64,000 nucleotides of DNA from Euryodendron excelsum (Eukaryota > Streptophyta > Magnoliopsida > Ericales > Pentaphylacaceae). This document shows positions 36,885 through 50,700 of the stretch, piece after piece; the first letter of the stretch is position 1, and the number at the start of each line of letters is the position of its first letter. The stretch spans positions 3,590,001-3,654,000 of the forward strand of contig CM065378.1 of NCBI GenBank assembly GCA_033060915.1, in the 5' to 3' direction. A program made the position numbers and the translations under genes. A model generated the notes under the pieces. The model was given only the letters and a program-made list of their open reading frames with translations. It did not search any database and had not been told where the DNA came from.

Positions 36885-39800
36885 ATGGTTGCTCTGTTAA
36901 ACAACAAAAATATGTCTCTCTCTCTCAAACTCGCTGCTGCTATTCTTGGGCTGTGTTTGGGTCTGGCCATCGCTGAGCTTCAGAGGTTCGACCACCCTGC
37001 CAAACCTGATGGGTCACTTAGCATTTTGGTCGTTGGTGACTGGGGAAGAAGAGGAACTCACAACCAATCTGAAGTTGCTCTTCAGGTGACAATTACACAT
37101 CTCTCTTTCTTGATCACACTTCCTTTGTCTCTCTCACTTTTTAAATGGCAGTTTACAAAAAATATGGCTATTATCTTCTTATTGTTTTGCAAATTATCAT
37201 CTTCAAAGTAGTTGGTAAACATTTTTGGTAATCATATTCATACCAAAGATTGATATATATATATATATATATTTTTTATGGCTTTTGTGTTTCATGATAC
37301 TATTATTATATAACAATTAAAAATGAGTGTTATTTTAAACATTATTGTTTTCGATTTAATATATGTATATATATTTTTATAAATGTAAGATTTCTACATA
37401 TTGGGCTGTGACAATTGTTGCTTCTGTTAATAACTTAATACATCATGATGTCAAATTCTTTATCGTCCTTTTATTTGTTCCCATCATTACATTAATAAGT
37501 TTCTTTTCATGTTTTATTATATAACTCAAAAAAAGTGTTATTATTTTTTATAACTTTTTTAAAGTGTTATCATTATATAGTATTTATAACTTTTTACAGT
37601 CTTGTTGGAAGAAAAAATTAAAAATAACTCAAAAAAAGTGTTGTTACGGTGAATACTGGGTTATACATAACCTGGTATCTTTCAACTGGTGAAGGCACAA
37701 AACTTAGCTTCCAATGAGTGCGTGACAACACATTACTTTGTTGTGGGAACTAGAGGGAATAATTCTAAGGAGATTCCATATAGATGCTTTTTGAATTATA
37801 GGACAAAGTTTACTGGGTGCCACTGTAACTTGTGGGGCATGGGGAATATATAATCAGATCCACTTTACTTACTATGGGACAAAAACTTTATGTCTTGGAG
37901 TCTAAATTAATTAACACATCCAAAAGAGTTTATTGGTATTTTAATGAAGGTAATTAATAAAAGGATTATCCGAGAATTGTGGCTTTTGGAACTTTAAAAC
38001 CAATCATAGCCTACCACATGTCTAGCTATTATAGACTTGAACACTTCTTATAGGTCGTCTTGTTTTGCATAATTTCCTTTATTTTTTTCAATGAAAAAAT
38101 CCAATAATACAAACTACAACTACTTAGATTTAAGATTTATAATGAATTAAAACCCATGAAGTACATGCATGAAAAGTGAAAAATCATAATATAAACAATA
38201 TGTAAAAATAAAGATAATACCTTCCCACTAAATTTTTTACCTAATCTACCAGCCAACTAAAGTTTATTGGCCTTCCATGAATGGAACAAAATAGTGTCAT
38301 TATCAACATAATTGTGACTTTTAAACAATTAAACCAACCCTGAGGGTAACCAAGTAGAGATACGAATGAGTTGTAAATCAAGAGTGCTAAGTTTAAAACT
38401 TTACAACCTTCTTTAGGTTAAATTGTAAGATTTATCTCTCATGAATTTTCTAACTCTCGTGTAGATGGTCTGTCTTTGACCAGATCAGAGAAGAAATTAG
38501 TCAAGCTGGTGTAACCTGACCTAGCACCCTGATCACATAATCAAAAAAAAATAAAAAAATAAAATTAAACAAATCATGATTGGTGGCCTTTCTAGCTAAT
38601 ATGGACTTGAGCAATATCACATAGATTTTTTCTAAAAACGAGAGAACTTTTTGGATAATTTTTTCTTCATAATTTAGCCTTCACATGTATATATCGCAGA
38701 TGGGGAAAACAGGAGAGAAGATGGATATAGATTTTATCATTTCCACCGGTGATAACTTTTATGACAACGGATTAACGGGTGTAGATGATCCAGCATTTGA
38801 TGAGTCATTTAGCAATATCTACATAGCCCCAAGCTTACAAAAGCAGTGGTATGCAGGTGAATTCAAGCTTCAAGCTAATAGTATTGCAAAACTTTATATT
38901 GCTTTCATATTGAATGAGTATTTATAACAAAGGGTGTTTTTTTTTTTTTTGGTTAAATTCTTAAACTACAATCAACAAACGAATAAATTGATGTTGTCCA
39001 TAAATTGATGTTGTCCACGTTATTCCTTGCTGGTGCTGCAGTTTTGGGGAACCATGACTACAGAGGAGATGTTTTGGCACAGTTAAGTCCCATTCTTACA
39101 AAAAAGGATAGCAGATGGCTTTGCCTAAGATCTTATATTCTCGATGCAGGTAAAGTAATTAAGAACCTTTTTGCAATCAAAAAAAAAATGTAATTAAGAC
39201 CCGTTTAACATCAAGCTTTCTTATTTTATATAAAAGATTGAGCTCTTCATCAAATTACATTTGATATATATTCACTTTCTTTTTTTTTGTATCGTCTTTT
39301 TTCATGTTGGGCAGAAATCGCGGAATTTTTCTTCGTAGACACGACTCCATTCCAAGATAAATACTTTACTAAGCCGGGTGACGAGACATATGACTGGCGA
39401 GGTGTGCTTCCCCGAGAGGCTTACCTCTCAAATATCTTAAAGGTGAGTTGATAATGAGTTGAATAATTAGTTCAAATCCACACCTTAAATTTCTTGGCTA
39501 ACATAACATTTTTTGCTTTTTGAGACATATGAAAATAAGGAACAAGAATTTAGGTTAGAAAAAATCAAATGCCGAGTACCATATTGTTAAGTGAATAACA
39601 TTTTTAACCATTAATTTGTTATAGGATGTGGATTCAGCATTAAGAGAATCAAGTGCCAAGTGGAAAATTGTGGTTGGTCACCATACACTTCAAAGCGCTG
39701 GACATCATGGTAGCACAGTGGAGCTTGTATCCAAACTTCTCCCAGTACTTCAGGTAGATTACATTTGTGTTTAATGGAAAATATTACGTACACAACAAAC

Positions 39801-40275
39801 AACGAATTTTTTATTTTTTCCAGCTGAAAATTATAACCCAAGCTACAATGTTTAGTTATATAAACCACCTAATAACCATTTTCAGGCTAACAATGTGGAT
39901 CTTTACATAAATGGACACGACCATTGCTTGCAACACATCAGTAGTCCTGACAGGTAATATTTAGTAATCCAACTATTATGAGAAATAAGTGAAATTTTGA
40001 AAACAATAATAGAATTGACTTAAAAATGAACTAAGTTAATCCATTCATATATTTTTTGCAGTCCACTTCAATTTTTAACAAGCGGTGGTGGCTCAAAGGC
40101 ATGGAGGGGTGATGTCAGCTGGTGGAATCCAAAAGAAATGAAGTTATATTATGATGGGCAAGGCTTCATGACACTACAAATTACTCAAACTGAAGTTAAT
40201 GTCGTATATTATGATATTATTGGCAATGTTTTACACAAATGGAGTGCAATCAAGCCGGCTTACGCTTCTGCGTAG
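36885..40275 (+). CDS. Purple acid phosphatase, small plant type, 334 aa (second intact copy)
   Basis: This is a paralogue of the 26,318-31,026 gene with the same predicted secreted phosphatase activity. Exons: 36885-37085, 38700-38856, 39042-39149, 39315-39442, 39625-39753, 39886-39953, 40062-40275; every exon has the same length and phase as in the other intact copy (1005 nt). The signal peptide covers about residues 1-30 ([12 protein letters not shown]). Metal ligands Asp52, Asp85, Tyr88, Asn123, His217, His252 and His254 are all present, as is the NQS sequon at residue 60. Differences are mostly substitutions, for example [15 protein letters not shown] where the other copy has [15 protein letters not shown], close to the active site. 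Intron 1 is shorter (1.6 kb) and the 3'UTR holds a minisatellite. Confidence 0.95.
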
Positions 40276-40302
40276 AGAGGTTTACATGAAGGCAGGCATG
40301 TT

Positions 40303-40546
40303 GGCACTTGAAGATCTTAGTTATGTGTCAAATATAAAGCTCAGCCATGGCACTGGAAGATGTTAGTTATATGTCAAAATAAAGCTTAGCCATGGCACTT
40401 GAAGATCTTAGTTATATGTCTAATATAAAGCTTAGCCATGGCACTTGAAGATCTTAGTATCTTAGTTATATGTCATATATACAAAGCTTAGCCATGGCAC
40501 ATGAAGATCTATCTTAGTTATGTGTCAACTATAAGGCTTTGCCATG
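40303..40546. repeat. Five-unit minisatellite in the PAP 3'UTR
   Basis: About five imperfect units of 43-56 bp each contain GGCAC(T/A)(T/G)GAAGAT, then TTAGTTATRTGTC, then AARGCTYAGCCAT. The region begins 28 bp after the stop codon. The matching place after the first intact PAP (31,051-31,107) has one unit only. Confidence 0.9.
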
Positions 40547-41844
40547 TGAGATATGTGAGCAAAACATATTATTCTTATTGTGTGTTAATGGATCCACTGT
40601 ATTGAAAGTACTCCCAAGTCTTAGTGTTATCTAGAGTATTATTTATATATATGCACACACTCAAATCATTGTGCTGATGTGCGGGAAACGAAGGAGAAAT
40701 CTTAAAAGATATTTATTTATGTGGAAAACAAAAGCAGAAAACTTTAATCCGCATGGTTAAGGAGTTAAGGGAGGGCCACCATCCATTGTGTACTCCATCG
40801 CAATTGAACATATACAAATAATATCAATGTGTATATATATATATATATATGTATATTGGATTGGGAGTTTTTGAACCAGCTAGTCCCATGGTGAAAAAAA
40901 ATGGTGAGAGGAGGAAGGGGTCACTACAAGAGATCGAATTTAGCCAATGTTCTATGGTTAATGGTTACCTACACAAATTTTACTTTCAGAAGTATGGCAA
41001 TTATAGACTATATATATCTTGAATTCTATTTGTTTTATACCTCATTATCGAGAATGGTTAAATTTCCAACACGCGTGTTTTTCCACTCAATGGCAAGTCC
41101 ATTGATTTCAACAATTTACCAAGACATATTAACGTCCAATTGAAATATGAGAGCATGCTAAAGCCCTCGGATTATACAGTAATTAAGAAATGAAAGGCAG
41201 GAGTACTACTTGAAAGCAGGAGTTTGATACTCGATTATGACGGGAGAAGAGGTGAAGATAATGATGGGTTTGGGAATATTGTTTTGTTATCTTTAATTTA
41301 CTTCTTTTCGATGCTTCAGGTATGATCCCATTATTCCCATATAAAATATTCCATATGCTTCCTTTATGGAAAACATATTCAGGAGACTTTTGCAGCCGTG
41401 GGGCTTATGGAAGATGAGCACAGTTTGCATAAGTGAGTAAAAGACAACTAATTTATGTTCTTTGAAGTCCAAATCAACCTATCAAAAATAATAAAAAAAA
41501 AAATTAATAGACAAAAAGGTCAATAAAACACCATAAATTCTCAAAGGCCAAATAATTTTTGACAAATTTTTTTATGCTAATATTGGCAGAGAATATAGTT
41601 GAAATCATTATGTTAACGCGAGCAATATATTGTCAATCAAATATTATTTTAAAGATACATCATAATAATAACTCGATACAAAGGAAATATTAATATCAAT
41701 AAAATATTGTACATTAATATGAATGGAAAAGCATATACACTGTTGCAAAACCTTATGCTCTTGAGGTGAGTTGTTTTTGCAAAACCTTATGAAGAAAAAA
41801 TTGGATTTCAAATTAATAACAACTCACCAAAAATAGCATATGAA

Positions 41845-41909
41845 TTTAGCGTGTAATCACACCAATTACATATGATTTTTGCAAGTGATTGGTGTGATTA
41901 CACGCTAAA
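41845..41909. repeat. Perfect 22-bp inverted repeat with 21-base loop
   Basis: The arms are 41845-41866 and 41888-41909. The first begins TTTAGCGTGTAATCAC and the second is its exact reverse complement; pairing continues outward with mismatches. No equivalent was seen in the flank of the first PAP. It is probably a tiny MITE or foldback. Confidence 0.8.
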
Positions 41910-42689
41910 ATCATACAGAAAACCAAAAACCAAAAAAAAAAAAAAAAAACTTTTTAGGTCAATTGTTACAAAAAAGAAAAAGTTTTTCAGCCTAGCTAAT
42001 CATTCTTTTTAGTTGATTCCTATTAAGAAGAACCAGCATCTCTTCATCTCATTTTCTGGTTTCTTAATTGATTACGAAGACAGACAAAAGAGATGATGAG
42101 AGTTTAGATGACTCCTATTAGTAAGTGGAAAAGATCAGTTTTACATAAATGTCCAACCAAAATGGTGATGTCAATGTAAATTAGCACAAAAACAAGATTG
42201 TTCTTTAGGATGCATTAGTTGTCCTCAGAAATAAAATCAATTCATAAATATTTATGCAATTTTATTATATTTTCATGGACAAAAAATTACATTTGATATA
42301 GAATGGAAATAATTTTAATTCACCACATCGCTAGTTCCAGATGTGGATCCAGCAATTTAATTGTAATCACTCAACCTACATACCAAATATCTAAAAGTAT
42401 TACTGCACGATGTTTTTCGATATTTATCTTAAAAATGAGATGTCTATTTTTTACTCACGCTCTAGAGAGTTCAAATTTAAATGAAAGAAGACAATGACGG
42501 CAGTGAAATCGATACTTGCTTTACTACCCTTTTGAACAATTTCAACATTGGGATATAGTTGGATTCACAAGAATGCATGTCACACTCGAATCAAATTTTT
42601 TTTTATGCACATTGTACTGTCCTTGGTCCAAATTTTGATTTGAGGTAGTCTTCCATTCCAATTTGAAGATGTGGGTTTCATGCTACCAA

Positions 42690-43110
42690 ACACACATACA
42701 GTAATGAAGACATGAAAGTGAGGAGTCGAATCATGATATTGACAATCACTTTTGACAAGAAAAACAAGAATTAAAAAGCACCACAGCGTTAGGGATATTG
42801 ATCTGTTTTCTTTCTCTTATTTTACATGTTTCAGGGTATAATACCATATAAAATATTTCACATGCTCTGTATCTAAAAGATGTAGTTAGGGGACCATTGC
42901 AACTGTGGGTCTAAGGGGAAGATGGCTTTGTTTTGACATAAGTGAGTAAAAGATCCTTGGAATCCAAATGATCAACCTTTCAAAAGAGGTTGATTTACAA
43001 AGAGGAAATTGGCCATAACTTCAAAAGGGCTACATAAATCTTTTTGAACAATTTCTTGCTACTTTCATAAGAGAATCTAGTTGGAAGCATTATGTTCATG
43101 TGAACACTCT
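42690..43110. repeat. Second downstream repeat block of the second intact PAP
   Basis: It carries TAATGAAGACATGAAAGTGA (about 42,702) and later GGGGACCATTGCAACTGTGG (about 42,891), matching 33,710-33,960 after the first intact PAP. Confidence 0.65.
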
Positions 43111-43119
43111 GATCATAAT

Positions 43120-44700
43120 ATCTTACTAATAGTCGTGTGCACTATTTTTTTCTACAGTAGGTGGAATTTTAAGTTAACTGAATTAGGGTGTTAAATTTTA
43201 TATATTTATCTTTTTGGGTAATAAAAGAGAAAAATGTCGAAGTCACCAATGGTGTGATTTTTTTTTTTTGTGTTTTTTTAAACTAAAGATAAGTTGTTAG
43301 AGATGTTCATGGGGAGTTTTAATAAATTGGGTCATGGTGAAAGATGATAACAGTGAGTATTGGCCTTTGTAAATAATGAAATTTTGACGCATAAAAACGT
43401 GAATAGGAAACTGTTAGATTTTGATTAAACTAAAATGTAATAATTTGATTTTGATGAAATATTGGTGCAATAATGGTCTGAAGTTGTTAACAGTGGGGGT
43501 TTAAAAACTCATAACTTTCTCTTTTAAAATGAATACATAACTCTGACCAAAATACACAATCAAAGGACAGTTACAGTTCTATGAAAAGGCAAAAATGCCC
43601 TCCCCTCTTTCTTCTCTCCTCATACCAGCAACCAACTGTTTGTGTATGAGCATATATATATGTATAGATATGTATGTATATGTAAATAAATGATGGAAAC
43701 ACAATGAAATATCAAACAGAGAGGGCTTCCACGGTAACCCACATTGGCAGCACCTACGGTACCCACCATAGCCATCGATGAACATCTCTCTCTCTATATA
43801 TAGATATACATGCATACATATATACATATATAAAGATACATACATTTGTAATATACATATTCAAATTTGTGTGCGTATACATAATACCACCGCCTTCAAC
43901 AATTTATTAAAAATGGGTATCAAATTAAACCCACCGTCACCATCACGAATTAATGTGACAGTTGGGTATGTGAGTATAGATGTACGTATACATGTGTTAT
44001 ATATGGGTTTTGGGAAAGAAATTAATATGAGAGAGAGAGAGAGAGAGAGAAGAGTCTGAACTTTTGGGAAGAAACTGAAAAGAGCGCTTTGTAGCTTTCC
44101 CCCTTCGCCTGTCTGCCGTTGGGAGAGGAGCAAAATAGGAGGGGAAGAAGAAAATAACTAGGAAAAAAGGGAGAAGATATTTTTAAGGATAGAATCATCT
44201 TTTCTAGAACTGGAATCCTCTCCCGATGGCTCAGTCCGTGCGTGTATTAATTTTAACCTTTTTTGCTCAATTTACACTTTAGTCGAACGTATGTAGGATA
44301 TGTAATTCTGAGTCATACCCCAAGGTAAAGTGTATTTACTGTTTTTTTTCAGGGTCAAACCCAAATACAAAACCAGCTGCAGACAATAAACGACAAAACA
44401 AATTTTAAACGATGAAATATTATGGAAACCTCAACACCTATGAGCCTGTCCATTACAGAACACACAAATATCTTAGCCACTGTTCCACTAATAACTACAA
44501 ATTCATCCTACTTCCCTTCTGACTACTTCGGCCAAGAGCGAGCTAGTATGCCATGCCAGTATTGCACATTGATTTTGGTCTGACTCCTGTCGTAGCTCAA
44601 TGTTCGGGATTTTGTCCCCTAAAGGCACCAAGTTCGCAGTGAACTTCGACAGCTAACTACCATGGGTGAGGTCTGAAATTATGCATCAGATCAAACGCCA
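43120..44700. other. Gene-free stretch between PAP array and BMS1 with microsatellites
   Basis: No supported gene was seen. It contains AT-rich TATA and CATA runs (about 43,650-43,860) and a (GA)n run at about 44,032-44,051. The last part probably includes the BMS1 3'UTR. Confidence 0.5.
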
Positions 44701-44755
44701 TTGACCCTTTGTGCCCTACAAAACAAACTGTGAAGGAAATCTGGACTATGGAACA

Positions 44756-47700
44756 TTAGGCCTCAGCATTTTTCCGGGTTCTTTTATTTAGTTTGTCTTG
44801 CTCACGGTACCTTCCCCGCCGTTCTTCTCTCCGGCGTTTTTTCGAAAGCTGCTCTTCCTTGGACTTCTCCACTTCATGCGTTTTCCTCTTCTCTTCTTCC
44901 TTAAGCTTTCGCTTTTTCATCTGAAAAAGGCAAATGAGAACAAAATTTTAAAGTTCATTTACAACTTGTAATTGTAGATGGAAACAACACATAAAAAAAA
45001 AAAGTAAAGTGACGCATAATTCACTATGCACATTTTTATATAGGCAGTGTGCTCAGAAGGAAATCAATAAAGAAAAAAATAACACAGTAAAAAAGAATAC
45101 ACAATTCAGTATGTGCATGTGTACTTGTGTAGTGAGGCTGTGTACTTGTGTAGTGAGGCTGTGGAGCGAGCTTGAGCTAAACACATTATTCAGTTTTAAA
45201 AATGTGAAGATTGAGCTCCGTCAAAAAAGAAAAAACACAAATAAACAAATATAAGCTTATGGCCTGCATTCTTACACCAAGGTATTTCCACATGTTAGAT
45301 CATTCTCATATTCATGTAAACCAGGCCTAACTACTAAGCTGTAAAACTGTATCTGAACCAAGCAAGCAAATCTGCAAACAGGCTATCTTAGATTACCAAA
45401 AAGACTCATCAAAGACAAGGATCAAAGGTACCACCAATCCATGAGCAACAACAACATGCACAAAATTGAGATTTTTCATCCCTTTTAAATCTTCAAATAA
45501 CGTCCATCTAACTGCTAGTCCAACAAGTATTTTCCAACGTGTTATTCTATAGTCCTCTTTCTCCCCAATTTTACGACTTCTTTATGCAAGTTGATTGAAT
45601 ATGCACCCCAAATTTTTATTTCTAACTTGAACATATTTGTTCTCAACATTCCTTTACATGCATGCAAGCTATAAATTTCTCCTAACAAAATGCTAGATAC
45701 TTCTTATCACAACATTGGTATTTCACAAGTCCATGTGCTCTTTAGTTGAGATCTTTTGAACACTAGATAAGTATGCTCAGATTTCTAGATCTATTTAGTT
45801 TTTTCCCTCAATTCCCACTTGCTTGGGGAGTTGAAAGGAGAGAGGAGCTGAGCCTCGTTTTTTAAGGCTCACAATCTTATGGTTTGCTTCAGTCTTAACT
45901 CTTACTCATCTGCATATTCAATATTAGGAACAAGGGTTTGCACAGATTTTGTACTTTATCTTCTATTAGTAAAATGGATAAAAACATACATAGAATTATA
46001 ATGTTGAAGAAGCATAGGCACGTGTTCAAACCAGATCCCCTTAGATCATGCCAATGTTCCTGGCATTGGGCGAAAGCTTTTTAGAGACTTGAAATTTGGC
46101 AAAATGAGCACCAACCAAAGAGACAATCTAACGATTTAGGGGCTTAATACTTGGAAGTCTATCCCATTAGCATCATGTTTGCACTAAAGATTATTCTAAT
46201 GTTTTATTCAAAGATATGAGAGCACCTGGATCAAACACTTCTCCGTATTAGATTAGCTTGAGATTTCACATGCTGAATAGTATAAGTGCTAATCCAGTGA
46301 CTGGATTAATACAAACTAAATCCAAATTGAGGGGGCATAAGAATGGTTATTTTTATACCAGGTGTAAGTTGAACCTGCACTACACATTTATGTTACTACA
46401 TGCCTTGCAAGGGAAAATTGGGGTGCTAACAGATTACCCCTTCATGAATATAACTTAAGAAGCACGGAGACTTCTAAGAAGGTGACATGTCCATGTAGCA
46501 CACCGTGTTGGACACTCCCCCAACACACATCCGAATGTGTCCTATTGTTTTATTACTTTTCTAGTTTTGGACACACTTCAGACACTCGAGGGACGCACGT
46601 CCGTCACTTGGACACTTGTGTCCATCACGTACACATATGAAGCATGTTGCACGTTTGAAGAAAATAACATGGAATGTAATTGTAAACTAAAAGTAATATG
46701 ATATTATACCTAATTTGATGGTTAGAATACATGGTTTTTAATTTTAGTTAGTGTTATTCGACAATTTTGTCATTATCTTTGAGTAAAATATTTCTATATA
46801 TGACATGTACTATATAATTTTGCCACGTCTCCGCCGTGTCATGCTACAATTTTTTTTTTAAAATCGCCTTGCCATGTCATGTCCGTGTCGCGCATCCATG
46901 CCTCTTAGAACATAACATAGACTCGATTATCCTTCCACATGGTGTATGGCTACAAGACGTAAGCGTAAATCTAAGAATTGTTCCCTCAAAAACTTGGAAG
47001 TGATAAAATGCTAGATCAAGTGACATCTTAAGCTCAGCTCCTTATGGATAGCTGATAATAACAGGATCTTCCTTAAATTTGGAATAGCAACTCAGAAACT
47101 GAAATGATGCCTAAAACAAACTGAACTGTTAGCAGGGGAGAAGAAAATTTATCAGTACCACAGAAACCACTTGCATGCAAACCTCCATTTCATCCATGTA
47201 ATAGAGCTACAAACAATAGTAGCACAGCTTCCCCAGCATACATGGGCCTTGGATCAAGGTCTGGGACAAACAATTGCAGAAAAGGTGCTTGGAAGCATCA
47301 TATAAAATTATAAGGTCCTGTGAACCTACCCACTTCCACGTAGAGTGACTGTCATATATGAATTACGAAATGCCAGAAAATGGAAGTTTGGGCCAGATTT
47401 AAGAGCAGAAGTGTAATCAGATTCCCCCTAAAGAGCATCGACATGGACATGCAACACTGACACGACGACATAGCAATTTTAAAAAATTTAGGGGACAATA
47501 TGGGGGGGATATGACGAAATTATATTCTTTTACATATTTTATATGTCATAGATATAAATGTATTATATCAAAGATAATGAAAAAATTACAAGAGAACACT
47601 AATTAAAACTAAAAACCATGTATTCTGAAATTATGCATAGTTTTTAGTTTACAATTGGATTCCGAGTCATTTTCTTCAAACTTGTAATGTGTTTCAAGTG

Positions 47701-50700
47701 TATAAAGAATGTCCGCTACTAAAATATTTTTAAAAAAATAGGACATGTTTCGACGTGTCAAGGGAGTATCCAATGAGTGCATGTCCAACACTGACATAGC
47801 ACCTTCTTAAAAGTGTCATGTTTCTTAGGATTCCCTCCTGCCCCCCACCCTTTCTTCTCTCCTTGCCCCTCTTCTCAGAACAACCAAGAGCCTTCCTCTC
47901 CTTGTCTTATGTGTTCCTCTCCCGCTTCCCCTGCCCCACGCCCCACACCCCACCCCAAAAAAAAAAAAAAAAAAAGCGAAAAAGAAAAACCTTTTCTTTT
48001 CTCCAGTCCCCATGCATATTTCCCATCGAAATACAACTGCCAGATTTTTCTCTTCCTGTCTTCCTGGGGACCTCCACAGCATCCAGTTATCACAGTCCAC
48101 AACCCTTTATTATATCAACACCAATTTCCTTGCATATCCAACCAATCTCAAATAGTACTGAACATCACTGCTACCATAACTACTTTGACCAACAGCTAAT
48201 GAACAACAATTCACAACCAACTAGAGCAGTAGGGCCCACCTTAGAAAATCCCAACGCTGCAACTATATTTTCCTTCTTCACCAGAATCTATCAAGCTCAT
48301 AAACAAGAGGCTGGCAATGATACAGGACTGGTGAATAGAAAGATGCATAGGAAAACAGAGATGAAAAAATGGTACAAAGAAGACCAAGAAAAAAGAAAGA
48401 CAATAGAGAAGAGAAAAAGCAGAAGACGGACAAGAGAAATGGAGAAAAGAGCAGCAGACTTAGGATATAGAACTGAATACAATTCCGCCCTTAAATTCCA
48501 GTAAGACTAAATTTGTGGCATCTTTCTTAATTCATCTGTTGGTACATTCAACCTACCTTTGAAGTGGGCATGTTCCTGGGATGCATAATTATATTTCCAT
48601 ACAAAGCCCCCTTCAAAAGGTTCAGATATGTCTGGTTTTTAAAATAAGACTAAATAACATACCTTCTCATGCCTAATCAGCTGAAGGTGTTGAACAAGCG
48701 CATGGACTTTTCGCTCGTGAGGTTCCATGACAACAGCCCTCCGATTTTCAAGGAGCGGACGCCTACGACTAGGAATATCCTTAGGCTTTGAGGCAAATGG
48801 CAGAGCTGCCTGTAATGACTTTGGAACAACCAATGGGTTGAACTTCCTTGGCTTCCTCTCAATTGGCTGTTGAAGGGAAATGAAAGGAAAACAAAAAGAG
48901 CAAACAAAAATGGGAAGATTAAAATCTGCCAAAGCACGAAAACTAGAGCTAATACAGTATCTGGCCCACACATAAGGAATTACCTTGTAGAGTGAATCCT
49001 TGCTAACTGGAACAGGAAGATTGTTTTCTCTTCTTAATTCAGCCACAGTTTTCATTCCTTGCCAGGTCTGGTCACGAGGTTGCAAGGCCGTCGTCAATGG
49101 GTTATAAAAGCGAGGTATCTCAACTTGAGTCCATGCACGCAAGAAAACAATGTCAGTCATCAGAATTCTATCCTCAAAGGTGCACCTTGCAATTCCTTCT
49201 TTAGGATGTCCTCCCTTCTTTTTGGGTTGGTTACCAATCTCTTCTTTTGCAGCCTGTCCAGATTAACATCATTGACATTAATCAAACCCTTCACAAGTAC
49301 ATAAGAATCATCCATATGTCCAGTTAGGTACACAATTTATCTTCATGCAAAAAGTTATGGGAAAGGGCCATGTCCGCAGACTGACTAAAGCTGCAAGCAC
49401 CCTGCAGGAGACCGTAGAAAGGCTTCAAATAAATATGATTTGTACTACTACCATACATACCTTCTTCACCTGCCCACGAATTCCACTAACAGTTCTAACA
49501 GCTGCACCTTCAAACCTGGCTATTTCAAGATCTGAAGTGAACATGTCCTTGATAAGAGCTGTCTTCTTAAAGATCTTGCAGGGGTAACCAACTAACTTGA
49601 TCTTTTTCACAATTCGTGCTGCATGGTTGAACTCTGACACTTCTGCAGTTGCTGTGATCCTAAATGTTGCCTGTAAATGTGCACCACACCCAAAGCAGAG
49701 AAGTATTAGAACAGAAAAAGAGCAACCGCAAAAGTGGCAAACTTTTAGGATCCTTTAATATGCTTGATATCCAAACCATGCACAATGAAGGATAGCTTTA
49801 GTTTATGGCCTTCAAATATTAGTTGGAAAAATCAACTAGAACACGATGCTTAACACTTTCCTAACCAGCAAGGAAGGAATCCTCCATTAGTTCAGACAAA
49901 TCTTTTGTTACAAAAATTTGTATCTAGTGGACTTATATTTGAGGGATTTTTCTTTTATTACAAAAATTTAGACTTGTTTATTTTGTAAAATGAAGAAGAA
50001 AGTAAAATAAGATTTAAAAAGCTTAGCGGTTGTGACAAATTTTATCAAATAAGAAAGAATATTTTAAGCGATGATGTCAAATTAAAATGGGATTTGTATT
50101 TTTCATAAAATAATTACCAAATAAAAAAAATTTCCTTGTAGTAATCTAATTCACCTACAAATTAGGAGAACTTTAGATTAGGATAAAATCAAAACTAAAG
50201 TTTTGAGGTCGAGGAATATTAGAGATTACAATTGGTCTAAAATTTTGGGGCTAAATTTTGGGGGTACTTCTTCTAATGAAATTGTTAAGAAGCTTTGAAC
50301 ATTGGAGGCCAACATGCTAATTTGAATTAAAAATTTCAAACTTATAGCATTACATTATAGAAGAATCCCAAAATTTATGAAGGGACCATGGCCCCTTCGT
50401 AACTCCCCTTCCCTCCATCCTAGGCCATAAAGAGAAGGAAATAGAATGCTTGCTTTTAGGACCTTCCTACGCGAAACTGAAATGCATCAAGTTACCGTAA
50501 GCCGATTCAGCCCCAGTAGTATAAGTCAAAATACACAATCTATCCAGCTTAGTTAATACTCATCTAGGGCTAAAGCTAGACAATACACTTCAAACTCAAG
50601 CTAGCCACGCTCCAGTCCCTTTTGCTATTGTTAAGCCAGCTCAGGCTATAGCTCTACTACGTGTGTCACATGATTACTAATCCGCTGTAAGCTCTCATTT

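Noticed and set aside
47818..48504. Plus-strand open reading frame of 228 codons within the last BMS1 intron
   Set aside because: It runs through a C-rich and a long poly-A stretch, its composition is low-complexity Ser/Pro then Lys/Arg, and it overlaps the edge of a MITE. It matches no family I know. Chance ORF is the simplest reading.
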